Part shown: positions 14,601-29,600 of the stretch, one piece after another
Layout: every line of letters starts with the position of its first letter
How positions within the stretch are numbered: the first letter of the stretch is position 1
Assembly: GCA_964035795.1 (NCBI GenBank)
Contig: CAXIVU010000298.1
Coordinates: 109,310 to 173,309, forward strand
Origin: Pterobdella sp. o SKG-2022
Lineage: Eukaryota > Annelida > Clitellata > Hirudinida > Piscicolidae
Direction of reading: 5' to 3'
Length of the DNA stretch: 64,000 nucleotides
Notes under the pieces: model-generated
Database searches by the model: none
Told to the model about the DNA's origin: nothing
Seen by the model: the letters and a program-made list of their open reading frames with translations, nothing else
Position numbers and translations under genes: made by a program

Positions 14601-17600
14601 CAGTTACTACTGTAGAAACAACAACGCCAACTACAATTTCTGTAACAACAACTTCATTGGCTACAGCTACAACAGTTTCGACAACGATTGCAACATCAAC
14701 GCAAACAACAACTGTTATTATGACAACAACGACAGAAATGTTGTCTAAATCTACGCCAACAGTTACTACTGTAGAAACAACAACGCCAACTACAATAACT
14801 GTAACAACAACTTCATTGGCTACAGCTACAACAGTTTCGACAACGATTGCAACATCAACGCAAACAACAACTGTTATTATGACAACAACGACAGAAATGT
14901 TGTCTAAATCTACGCCAACAGTTACTACTGTAGAAACAACAACGCCAACTACAATTTCTGTATCAACAACTTCATTGGCTACAGCTACAACAGTTTCGAC
15001 AACGATTGCAACATCAACGCAAACAACAACTGTTATTATGACAACAACGACAGAAATGTTGTCTAAATCTACGCCAACAGTTACTACTGTAGAAACAACA
15101 ACGCCAACTACAATAACTGTAACAACAACTTCATTGGCTACAGCTACAACAGTTTCGACAACGATTGCAACATCAACGCAAACAACAACTGTTATTATGA
15201 CAACAACGACAGAAATGTTGTCTAAATCTACGCCAACAGTTACTACTGTAGAAACAACAACGCCAACTACAATTTCTGTAACAACAACTTCATTGGCTAC
15301 AGCTACAACAGTTTCGACAACGATTGCAACATCAACGCAAACAACAACTGTTATTATGACAACAACGACAGAAATGTTGTCTAAATCTACGCCAACAGTT
15401 ACTACTGTAGAAACAACAACGCCAACTACAATTTCTGTAACAACAACTTCATTGGCTACAGCTACAACAGTTTCGACAACGATTGCAACATCAACGCAAA
15501 CAACAACTGTTATTATGACAACAACGATAGAAATGTTGTCTATATCTACGCCAACAGTTACTACTGTAGAAACAACAACGCCAACTACAATAACTGTAAC
15601 AACAACTTCATTGGCTACAGCTACAACAGTTTCGACAACGATTGCAACATCAACGCAAACAACAACTGTTATTATGACAACAACGACAGAAATGTTGTCT
15701 AAATCTACGCCAACAGTTACTACTGTAGAAACAACAACGCCAACTACAATAACTGTAACAACAACTTCATTGGCTACAGCTACAACAGTTTCGACAACGA
15801 TTGCAACATCAACGCAAACAACAACTGTTATTATGACAACAACGACAGAAATTTTGTCTAAATCTACGCCAACAGTTACTACTGTAGAAACAACAACGCC
15901 AACTACAATTTCTGTAACAACAACTTCATTGGCTACAGCTACAACAGTTTCGACAACGATTGCAACATCAACGCAAACAACAACTGTTATTATGACAACA
16001 ACGACAGAAATGTTGTCTAAATCTACGCCAACAGTTACTACTGTAGAAACAACAACGCCAACTACAATAACTGTAACAACAACTTCATTGGCTACAGCTA
16101 CAACAGTTTCGACAACGATTGCAACATCAACGCAAACAACAACTGTTATTATGACAACAACGATAGAAATGTTGTCTAAATCTACGCCAACAGTTACTAC
16201 TGTAGCAACAACAACGCCAACTACAATAACTGTAACAACAACTTCATTGGCTACAGCTACAACAGTTTCGACAACGATTGCAACATCAACGCAAACAACA
16301 ACTGTTATTATGACAACAACGACAGAAATGTTGTCTAAATCTACGCCAACAGTTACTACTGTAGAAACAACAACGCCAACTACAATAACTGTAACAACAA
16401 CTTCATTGGCTACAGCTACAACAGTTTCGACAACGATTGCAACATCAACGCAAACAACAACTGTTATTATGACAACAACGACAGAAATGTTGTCTAAATC
16501 TACGCCAACAGTTACTACTGTAGAAACAATAACGCCAACTACAATAACTGTAAGAACAACTTCATTGGCTACAGCTACAACAGTTTCGACAACGATTGCA
16601 ACATCAACGCAAACAACAACTGTTATTATGACAACAACGACAGAAATGTTGTCTAAATCTACGCCAACAGTTACTACTGTAGAAACAACAACGCCAACTA
16701 CAATTTCTGTAACAACAACTTCATTGGCTACAGCTACAACAGTTTCGACAACGAATGCATTATCAACGCAAACAACAACTGTTATTATGACAACAAAGTC
16801 AGAAATGTTGTCTAAATCTACGCCAACAGTTACTACTGTAGAAACAATAACGCCAACTACAATAACTGTAACAACAACTTCATTGGCTACAGCTACAACA
16901 GTTTCGACAACGATTGCAACATCAACGCAAACAACAACTGTTATTATGACAACAACGACAGAAATGTTGTCTAAATCTACGCCAACAGTTACTACTGTAG
17001 AAACAACAATGCCAACTACAATAACTGTAACAACAACTTCATTGGCTACAGCTACAACAGTTTCGACAACGATTGCAACATCAACGCAAACAACAACTGT
17101 TATTATGACAACAACGACAGAAATTTTGTCTAAATCTACGCCAACAGTTACTACTGTAGAAACAACAACGCCAACTACAATAACTGTAACAACAACTTCA
17201 TTGGCTACAGCTACAACAGTTTCGACAACGATTGCAACATCAACGCAAACAACAACTGTTATTATGACAACAACGATAGAAATGTTGTCTAAATCTACGC
17301 CAACAGTTACTACTGTAGAAACAACAACGCCAACTACAATAACTGTAACAACAACTTCATTGGCTACAGCTACAACAGTTTCGACAACGATTGCAACATC
17401 AACGCAAACAACAACTGTTATTAGGACAACAACGACAGAAATGTTGTCTAAATCTACGCCAACAGTTACTACTGTAGAAACAATAACGCCAACTACAATA
17501 ACTGTAAGAACAACTTCATTGGCTACAGCTACAACAGTTTCGACAACGATTGCAACATCAACGCAAACAACAACTGTTATTATGACAACAACGACAGAAA

Positions 17601-20600
17601 TGTTGTCTAAATCTACGCCAACAGTTACTACTGTAGAAACAACAACGCCAACTACAATTTCTGTAACAACAACTTCATTGGCTACAGCTACAACAGTTTC
17701 GACAACGAATGCATTATCAACGCAAACAACAACTGTTATTATGACAACAAAGTCAGAAATGTTGTCTAAATCTACGCCAACAGTTACTACTGTAGAAACA
17801 ATAACGCCAACTACAATAACTGTAACAACAACTTCATTGGCTACAGCTACAACAGTTTCGACAACGATTGCAACATCAACGCAAACAACAACTGTTATTA
17901 TGACAACAACGACAGAAATGTTGTCTAAATCTACGCCAACAGTTACTACTGTAGAAACAACAATGCCAACTACAATAACTGTAACAACAACTTCATTGGC
18001 TACAGCTACAACAGTTTCGACAACGATTGCAACATCAACGCAAACAACAACTGTTATTATGACAACAACGACAGAAATTTTGTCTAAATCTACGCCAACA
18101 GTTACTACTGTAGAAACAACAACGCCAACTACAATAACTGTAACAACAACTTCATTGGCTACAGCTACAACAGTTTCGACAACGATTGCAACATCAACGC
18201 AAACAACAACTGTTATTATGACAACAACGATAGAAATGTTGTCTAAATCTACGCCAACAGTTACTACTGTAGAAACAACAACGCCAACTACAATAACTGT
18301 AACAACAACTTCATTGGCTACAGCTACAACAGTTTCGACAACGATTGCAACATCAACGCAAACAACAACTGTTATTAGGACAACAACGACAGAAATGTTG
18401 TCTAAATCTACGCCAACAGTTACTACTGTAGAAACAACAACGCCAACTACAATAACTGTAACAACAACTTCATTGGCTACAGCTACAACAGTTTCGACAA
18501 CGATTGCAACATCAACGCAAACAACAACTGTTATTATGACAACAACGACAGAAATTTTGTCTAAATCTACGCCAACAGTTACTACTGTAGAAACAACAAC
18601 GCCAACTACAATTTCTGTAACAACAACTTCATTGGCTACAGCTACAACAGTTTCGACAACGATTGCAACATCAACGCAAACAACAACTGTTATTATGACA
18701 ACAACGACAGAAATGTTGTCTAAATCTACGCCAACAGTTACTACTGTAGAAACAACAACGCCAACTACAATAACTGTAACAACAACTTCATTGGCTACAG
18801 CTACAACAGTTTCGACAACGATTGCAACATCAACGCAAACAACAACTGTTATTATGACAACAACGACAGAAATGTTGTCTAAATCTACGCCAACAGTTAC
18901 TACTGTAGAAACAACAACGCCAACTACAATTTCTGTATCAACAACTTCATTGGCTACAGCTACAACAGTTTCGACAACGATTGCAACATCAACGCAAACA
19001 ACAACTGTTATTATGACAACAACGACAGAAATGTTGTCTATATCTACGCCAACAGTTACTACTGTAGAAACAACAACGCCAACTACAATAACTGTAACAA
19101 CAACTTCATTGGCTACAGCTACAACAGTTTCGACAACGATTGCAACATCAACGCAAACAACAACTGTTATTATGTCAACAACGACAGAAATGTTGTCTAA
19201 ATCTACGCCAACAGTTACTACTGTAGAAACAATAACGCCAACTACAATAACTGTAAGAACAACTTCATTGGCTACAGCTACAACAGTTTCGACAACGATT
19301 GCAACATCAACGCAAACAACAACTGTTATTATGACAACAACGACAGAAATGTTGTCTATATCTACGCCAACAGTTACTACTGTAGAAACAACAACGCCAA
19401 CTACAATAACTGTAACAACAACTTCATTGGCTACAGCTACAACAGTTTCGACAACGATTGCAACATCAACGCAAACAACAACTGTTATTATGACAACAAC
19501 GACAGAAATGTTGTCTAAATCTACGCCAACAGTTACTACTGTAGAAACAACAACGCCAACTACAATTTCTGTAACAACAACTTCATTGGCTACAGCTACA
19601 ACAGTTTCGACAACGATTGCAACATCAACGCAAACAACAACTGTTATTATGACAACAACGATAGAAATGTTGTCTAAATCTACGCCAACAGTTACTACTG
19701 TAGAAACAACAACGCCAACTACAATAACTGTAACAACAACTTCATTGGCTACAGCTACAACAGTTTCGACAACGATTGCAACATCAACGCAAACAACAAC
19801 TGTTATTATGACAACAACGACAGAAATGTTGTCTAAATCTACGCCAACAGTTACTACTGTAGAAACAACAACGCCAACTACAATAACTGTAACAACAACT
19901 TCATTGGCTACAGCTACAACAGTTTCGACAACGATTGCAACATCAACGCAAACAACAACTGTTATTATGACAACAACGACAGAAATGTTGTTTAAATCTA
20001 CGCCAACAGTTACTACTGTAGAAACAACAACGCCAACTACAATTTCTGTAACAACAACTTCATTGGCTACAGCTACAACAGTTTCGACAACGATTGCAAC
20101 ATCAACGCAAACAACAACTGTTATTATGACAACAACGACAGAAATGTTGTCTAAATCTACGCCAACAGTTACTACTGTAGAAACAACAACGCCAACTACA
20201 ATTTCTGTAACAACAACTTCATTGGCTACAGCTACAACAGTTTCGACAACGATTGCAACATCAACGCAAACAACAACTGTTATTATGACAACAACGACAG
20301 AAATGTTGTCTAAATCTACGCCAACAGTTACTACTGTAGAAACAACAACGCCAACTACAATAACTGTAACAACAACTTCATTGGCTACAGCTACAACAGT
20401 TTCGACAACGATTGCAACATCAACGCAAACAACAACTGTTATTATGACAACAACGACAGAAATGTTGTTTAAATCTACGCCAACAGTTACTACTGTAGAA
20501 ACAACAACGCCAACTACAATTTCTGTAACAACAACTTCATTGGCTACAGCTACAACAGTTTCGACAACGATTGCAACATCAACGCAAACAACAACTGTTA

Positions 20601-23600
20601 TTATGACAACAACGACAGAAATGTTGTCTAAATCTACGCCAACAGTTACTACTGTAGAAACAACAACGCCAACTACAATAACTGTAACAACAACTTCATT
20701 GGCTACAGCTACAACAGTTTCGACAACGATTGCAACATCAACGCAAACAACAACTGTTATTATGACAACAACGACAGAAATGTTGTCTAAATCTACGCCA
20801 ACAGTTACTACTGTAGAAACAACAACGCCAACTACAATAACTGTAACAACAACTTCATTGGCTACAGCTACAACAGTTTCGACAACGATTGCAACATCAA
20901 CGCAAACAACAACTGTTATTATGACAACAACGACAGAAATGTTGTCTAAATCTACGCCAACAGTTACTACTGTAGAAACAACAACGCCAACTACAATTTC
21001 TGTAACAACAACTTCATTGGCTACAGCTACAACAGTTTCGACAACGATTGCAACATCAACGCAAACAACAACTGTTATTATGACAACAACGACAGAAATG
21101 TTGTCTAAATCTACGCCAACAGTTACTACTGTAGAAACAATAACGCCAACTACAATAACTGTAACAACAACTTCATTGGCTACAGCTACAACAGTTTCGA
21201 CAACGATTGCAACATCAACGCAAACAACAACTGTTATTATGACAACAAGGACAGAAATGTTGTCTAAATCTACGCCAACAGTTACTACTGTAGAAACAAC
21301 AACGCCAACTACAATAACTGTAACAACAACTTCATTGGCTACAGCTACAACAGTTTCGACAACGATTGCAACATCAACGCAAACAACAACTGTTATTATG
21401 ACAACAACGACAGAAATGTTGTCTAAATCTACGCCAACAGTTACTACTGTAGAAACAACAACGCCAACTACAATAACTGTAACAACAACTTCATTGGCTA
21501 CAGCTACAACAGTTTCGACAACGATTGCAACATCAACGCAAACAACAACTGTTATTATGACAACAACGACAGAAATGTTGTCTAAATCTACGCCAACAGT
21601 TACTACTGTAGAAACAATAACGCCAACTACAATAACTGTAACAACAACTTCATTGGCTACAGCTACAACAGTTTCGACAACGATTGCAACATCAACGCAA
21701 ACAACAACTGTTATTATGACAACAACGACAGAAATGTTGTCTAAATCTACGCCAACAGTTACTACTGTAGAAACAACAACGCCAACTACAATAACTGTAA
21801 CAACAACTTCATTGGCTACAGCTACAACAGTTTCGACAACGATTGCAACATCAACGCAAACAACAACTGTTATTATGACAACAACGACAGAAATGTTGTT
21901 TAAATCTACGCCAACAGTTACTACTGTAGAAACAACAACGCCAACTACAATTTCTGTAACAACAACTTCATTGGCTACAGCTACAACAGTTTCGACAACG
22001 ATTGCAACATCAACGCAAACAACAACTGTTATTATGACAACAACGACAGAAATGTTGTCTAAATCTACGCCAACAGTTACTACTGTAGAAACAACAACGC
22101 CAACTACAATAACTGTAACAACAACTTCATTGGCTACAGCTACAACAGTTTCGACAACGATTGCAACATCAACGCAAACAACAACTGTTATTATGACAAC
22201 AACGACAGAAATGTTGTCTAAATCTACGCCAACAGTTACTACTGTAGAAACAACAACGCCAACTACAATAACTGTAACAACAACTTCATTGGCTACAGCT
22301 ACAACAGTTTCGACAACGATTGCAACATCAACGCAAACAACAACTGTTATTATGACAACAACGACAGAAATGTTGTCTAAATCTACGCCAACAGTTACTA
22401 CTGTAGAAACAACAACGCCAACTACAATAACTGTAACAACAACTTCATTGGCTACAGCTACAACAGTTTCGACAACGATTGCAACATCAACGCAAACAAC
22501 AACTGTTATTATGACAACAACGACAGAAATGTTGTCTAAATCTACGCCAACAGTTACTACTGTAGAAACAATAACGCCAACTACAATAACTGTAACAACA
22601 ACTTCATTGGCTACAGCTACAACAGTTTCGACAACGATTGCAACATCAACGCAAACAACAACTGCTATTATGACAACAACGACAGAAATGTTGTCTAAAT
22701 CTACGCCAACAGTTACTACTGTAGAAACAACAACGCCAACTACAATTTCTGTAACAACAACTTCATTGGCTACAGCTACAACAGTTTCGACAACGATTGC
22801 AACATCAACGCAAACAACAACTGTTATTATGACAACAACGACAGAAATGTTGTCTAAATCTACGCCAACAGTTACTACTGTAGAAACAACAACGCCAACT
22901 ACAATAACTGTAACAACAACTTCATTGGCTACAGCTACAACAGTTTCGACAACGATTGCAACATCAACGCAAACAACAACTGTTATAATGACAACAACGA
23001 CAGAAATGTTGTCTAAATCTACGCCAACAGTTACTACTGTAGAAACAACAACGCCAACTACAATTTCTGTAACAACAACTTCATTGGCTACAGCTACAAC
23101 AGTTTCGACAACGATTGCAACATCAACGCAAACAACAACTGTTATTATGACAACAACGACAGAAATGTTGTCTAAATCTACGCCAACAGTTACTACTGTA
23201 GAAACAACAACGCCAACTACAATAACTGTAACAACAACTTCATTGGCTACAGCTACAACAGTTTCGACAACAATTGCAACATCAACGCAAACAACAACTG
23301 TTATTATGACAACAACGACAGAAATGTTGTCTAAATCTACGCCAACAGTTACTACTGTAGAAACAACAACGCCAACTACAATAACTGTAACAACAACTTC
23401 ATTGGCTACAGCTACAACAGTTTCGACAACGATTGCAACATCAACGCAAACAACAACTGTTATTATGACAACAACGACAGAAATGTTGTCTAAATCTACG
23501 CCAACAGTTACTACTGTAGAAACAACAACGCCAACTACAATAACTGTAACAACAACTTCATTGGCTACAGCTACAACATTTTCGACAACGATTGCAACAT

Positions 23601-26600
23601 CAACGCAAACAACAACTGTTATTATGACAACAACGACAGAAATGTTGTCTAAATCTACGCCAACAGTTACTACTGTAGAAACAACAACGCCAACTACAAT
23701 AACTGTAACAACAACTTCATTGGCTACAGCTACAACAGTTTCGACAACGATTGCAACATCAACGCAAACAACAACTGTTATTATGACAACAAGGACAGAA
23801 ATGTTGTCTAAATCTACGCCAACAGTTACTACTGTAGAAACAACAACGCCAACTACAATAACTGTAACAACAACTTCATTGGCTACAGCTACAACAGTTT
23901 CGACAACGATTGCAACATCAACGCAAACAACAACTGTTATTATGACAACAACGACAGAAATGTTGTCTAAATCTACGCCAACAGTTACTACTGTAGAAAC
24001 AACAACGCCAACTACAATAACTGTAACAACAACTTCATTGGCTACAGCTACAACAGTTTCGACAACGATTGCAACATCAACGCAAACAACAACTGTTATT
24101 ATGACAACAACGACAGAAATGTTGTCTAAATCTACGCCAACAGTTACTACTGTAGAAACAATAACGCCAACTACAATAACTGTAACAACAACTTCATTGG
24201 CTACAGCTACAACAGTTTCGACAACGATTGCAACATCAACGCAAACAACAACTGTTATTATGACAACAACGACAGAAATGTTGTCTAAATCTACGCCAAC
24301 AGTTACTACTGTAGAAACAACAACGCCAACTACAATAACTGTAACAACAACTTCATTGGCTACAGCTACAACAGTTTCGACAACGATTGCAACATCAACG
24401 CAAACAACAACTGTTATTATGACAACAACGACAGAAATGTTGTTTAAATCTACGCCAACAGTTACTACTGTAGAAACAACAACGCCAACTACAATTTCTG
24501 TAACAACAACTTCATTGGCTACAGCTACAACAGTTTCGACAACGATTGCAACATCAACGCAAACAACAACTGTTATTATGACAACAACGACAGAAATGTT
24601 GTCTAAATCTACGCCAACAGTTACTACTGTAGAAACAACAACGCCAACTACAATAACTGTAACAACAACTTCATTGGCTACAGCTACAACAGTTTCGACA
24701 ACGATTGCAACATCAACGCAAACAACAACTGTTATTATGACAACAACGACAGAAATGTTGTCTAAATCTACGCCAACAGTTACTACTGTAGAAACAACAA
24801 CGCCAACTACAATAACTGTAACAACAACTTCATTGGCTACAGCTACAACAGTTTCGACAACGATTGCAACATCAACGCAAACAACAACTGTTATTATGAC
24901 AACAACGACAGAAATGTTGTCTAAATCTACGCCAACAGTTACTACTGTAGAAACAACAACGCCAACTACAATAACTGTAACAACAACTTCATTGGCTACA
25001 GCTACAACAGTTTCGACAACGATTGCAACATCAACGCAAACAACAACTGTTATTATGACAACAACGACAGAAATGTTGTCTAAATCTACGCCAACAGTTA
25101 CTACTGTAGAAACAATAACGCCAACTACAATAACTGTAACAACAACTTCATTGGCTACAGCTACAACAGTTTCGACAACGATTGCAACATCAACGCAAAC
25201 AACAACTGTTATTATGACAACAACGACAGAAATGTTGTCTAAATCTACGCCAACAGTTACTACTGTAGAAACAACAACGCCAACTACAATTTCTGTAACA
25301 ACAACTTCATTGGCTACAGCTACAACAGTTTCGACAACGATTGCAACATCAACGCAAACAACAACTGTTATTATGACAACAACGACAGAAATGTTGTCTA
25401 AATCTACGCCAACAGTTACTACTGTAGAAACAACAACGCCAACTACAATAACTGTAACAACAACTTCATTGGCTACAGCTACAACAGTTTCGACAACGAT
25501 TGCAACATCAACGCAAACAACAACTGTTATAATGACAACAACGACAGAAATGTTGTCTAAATCTACGCCAACAGTTACTACTGTAGAAACAACAACGCCA
25601 ACTACAATTTCTGTAACAACAACTTCATTGGCTACAGCTACAACAGTTTCGACAACGATTGCAACATCAACGCAAACAACAACTGTTATTATGACAACAA
25701 CGACAGAAATGTTGTCTAAATCTACGCCAACAGTTACTACTGTAGAAACAACAACGCCAACTACAATAACTGTAACAACAACTTCATTGGCTACAGCTAC
25801 AACAGTTTCGACAACGATTGCAACATCAACGCAAACAACAACTGTTATTATGACAACAAGGACAGAAATGTTGTCTAAATCTACGCCAACAGTTACTACT
25901 GTAGAAACAACAACGCCAACTACAATAACTGTAACAACAACTTCATTGGCTACAGCTACAACAGTTTCGACAACGATTGCAACATCAACGCAAACAACAA
26001 CTGTTATTATGACAACAACGACAGAAATGTTGTCTAAATCTACGCCAACAGTTACTACTGTAGAAACAACAACGCCAACTACAATAACTGTAACAACAAC
26101 TTCATTGGCTACAGCTACAACAGTTTCGACAACGATTGCAACATCAACGCAAACAACAACTGTTATTATGACAACAACGACAGAAATGTTGTCTAAATCT
26201 ACGCCAACAGTTACTACTGTAGAAACAATAACGCCAACTACAATAACTGTAACAACAACTTCATTGGCTACAGCTACAACAGTTTCGACAACGATTGCAA
26301 CATCAACGCAAACAACAACTGTTATTATGACAACAACGACAGAAATGTTGTCTAAATCTACGCCAACAGTTACTACTGTAGAAACAACAACGCCAACTAC
26401 AATAACTGTAACAACAACTTCATTGGCTACAGCTACAACAGTTTCGACAACGATTGCAACATCAACGCAAACAACAACTGTTATTATGACAACAACGACA
26501 GAAATGTTGTTTAAATCTACGCCAACAGTTACTACTGTAGAAACAACAACGCCAACTACAATTTCTGTAACAACAACTTCATTGGCTACAGCTACAACAG

Positions 26601-29600
26601 TTTCGACAACGATTGCAACATCAACGCAAACAACAACTGTTATTATGACAACAACGACAGAAATGTTGTCTAAATCTACGCCAACAGTTACTACTGTAGA
26701 AACAACAACGCCAACTACAATAACTGTAACAACAACTTCATTGGCTACAGCTACAACAGTTTCGACAACGATTGCAACATCAACGCAAACAACAACTGTT
26801 ATTATGACAACAACGACAGAAATGTTGTCTAAATCTACGCCAACAGTTACTACTGTAGAAACAACAACGCCAACTACAATAACTGTAACAACAACTTCAT
26901 TGGCTACAGCTACAACAGTTTCGACAACGATTGCAACATCAACGCAAACAACAACTGTTATTATGACAACAACGACAGAAATGTTGTCTAAATCTACGCC
27001 AACAGTTACTACTGTAGAAACAACAACGCCAACTACAATAACTGTAACAACAACTTCATTGGCTACAGCTACAACAGTTTCGACAACGATTGCAACATCA
27101 ACGCAAACAACAACTGTTATTATGACAACAACGACAGAAATGTTGTCTAAATCTACGCCAACAGTTACTACTGTAGAAACAATAACGCCAACTACAATAA
27201 CTGTAACAACAACTTCATTGGCTACAGCTACAACAGTTTCGACAACGATTGCAACATCAACGCAAACAACAACTGTTATTATGACAACAACGACAGAAAT
27301 GTTGTCTAAATCTACGCCAACAGTTACTACTGTAGAAACAACAACGCCAACTACAATTTCTGTAACAACAACTTCATTGGCTACAGCTACAACAGTTTCG
27401 ACAACGATTGCAACATCAACGCAAACAACAACTGTTATTATGACAACAACGACAGAAATGTTGTCTAAATCTACGCCAACAGTTACTACTGTAGAAACAA
27501 CAACGCCAACTACAATAACTGTAACAACAACTTCATTGGCTACAGCTACAACAGTTTCGACAACGATTGCAACATCAACGCAAACAACAACTGTTATAAT
27601 GACAACAACGACAGAAATGTTGTCTAAATCTACGCCAACAGTTACTACTGTAGAAACAACAACGCCAACTACAATTTCTGTAACAACAACTTCATTGGCT
27701 ACAGCTACAACAGTTTCGACAACGATTGCAACATCAACGCAAACAACAACTGTTATTATGACAACAACGACAGAAATGTTGTCTAAATCTACGCCAACAG
27801 TTACTACTGTAGAAACAACAACGCCAACTACAATAACTGTAACAACAACTTCATTGGCTACAGCTACAACAGTTTCGACAACAATTGCAACATCAACGCA
27901 AACAACAACTGTTATTATGACAACAACGACAGAAATGTTGTCTAAATCTACGCCAACAGTTACTACTGTAGAAACAACAACGCCAACTACAATAACTGTA
28001 ACAACAACTTCATTGGCTACAGCTACAACAGTTTCGACAACGATTGCAACATCAACGCAAACAACAACTGTTATTATGACAACAACGACAGAAATGTTGT
28101 CTAAATCTACGCCAACAGTTACTACTGTAGAAACAACAACGCCAACTACAATAACTGTAACAACAACTTCATTGGCTACAGCTACAACATTTTCGACAAC
28201 GATTGCAACATCAACGCAAACAACAACTGTTATTATGACAACAACGACAGAAATGTTGTCTAAATCTACGCCAACAGTTACTACTGTAGAAACAACAACG
28301 CCAACTACAATAACTGTAACAACAACTTCATTGGCTACAGCTACAACAGTTTCGACAACGATTGCAACATCAACGCAAACAACAACTGTTATTATGACAA
28401 CAACGACAGAAATGTTGTCTAAATCTACGCCAACAGTTACTACTGTAGAAACAACAACGCCAACTACAATAACTGTAACAACAACTTCATTGGCTACAGC
28501 TACAACAGTTTCGACAACGATTGCAACATCAACGCAAACAACAACTGTTATTATGACAACAACGACAGAAATGTTGTCTAAATCTACGCCAACAGTTACT
28601 ACTGTAGAAACAACAACGCCAACTACAATAACTGTAACAACAACTTCATTGGCTACAGCTACAACAGTTTCGACAACGATTGCAACATCAACGCAAACAA
28701 CAACTGTTATTATGACAACAACGACAGAAATGTTGTCTAAATCTACGCCAACAGTTACTACTGTAGAAACAACAACGCCAACTACAATAACTGTAACAAC
28801 AACTTCATTGGCTACAGCTACAACAGTTTCGACAACGATTGCAACATCAACGCAAACAACAACTGTTATTATGACAACAACGACAGAAATGTTGTCTAAA
28901 TCTACGCCAACAGTTACTACTGTAGAAACAATAACGCCAACTACAATAACTGTAACAACAACTTCATTGGCTACAGCTACAACAGTTTCGACAACGATTG
29001 CAACATCAACGCAAACAACAACTGTTATTATGACAACAACGACAGAAATGTTGTCTAAATCTACGCCAACAGTTACTACTGTAGAAACAACAACGCCAAC
29101 TACAATTTCTGTAACAACAACTTCATTGGCTACAGCTACAACAGTTTCGACAACGATTGCAACATCAACGCAAACAACAACTGTTATTATGACAACAACG
29201 ATAGAAATGTTGTCTAAATCTACGCCAACAGTTACTACTGTAGAAACAACAACGCCAACTACAATAACTGTAACAACAACTTCATTGGCTACAGCTACAA
29301 CAGTTTCGACAACGATTGCAACATCAACGCAAACAACAACTGTTATTATGACAACAACGACAGAAATGTTGTCTAAATCTACGCCAACAGTTACTACTGT
29401 AGAAACAACAACGCCAACTACAATAACTGTAACAACAACTTCATTGGCTACAGCTACAACATTTTCGACAACGATTGCAACATCAACGCAAACAACAACT
29501 GTTATTATGACAACAACGACAGAAATGTTGTCTAAATCTACGCCAACAGTTACTACTGTAGAAACAACAACGCCAACTACAATAACTGTAACAACAACTT

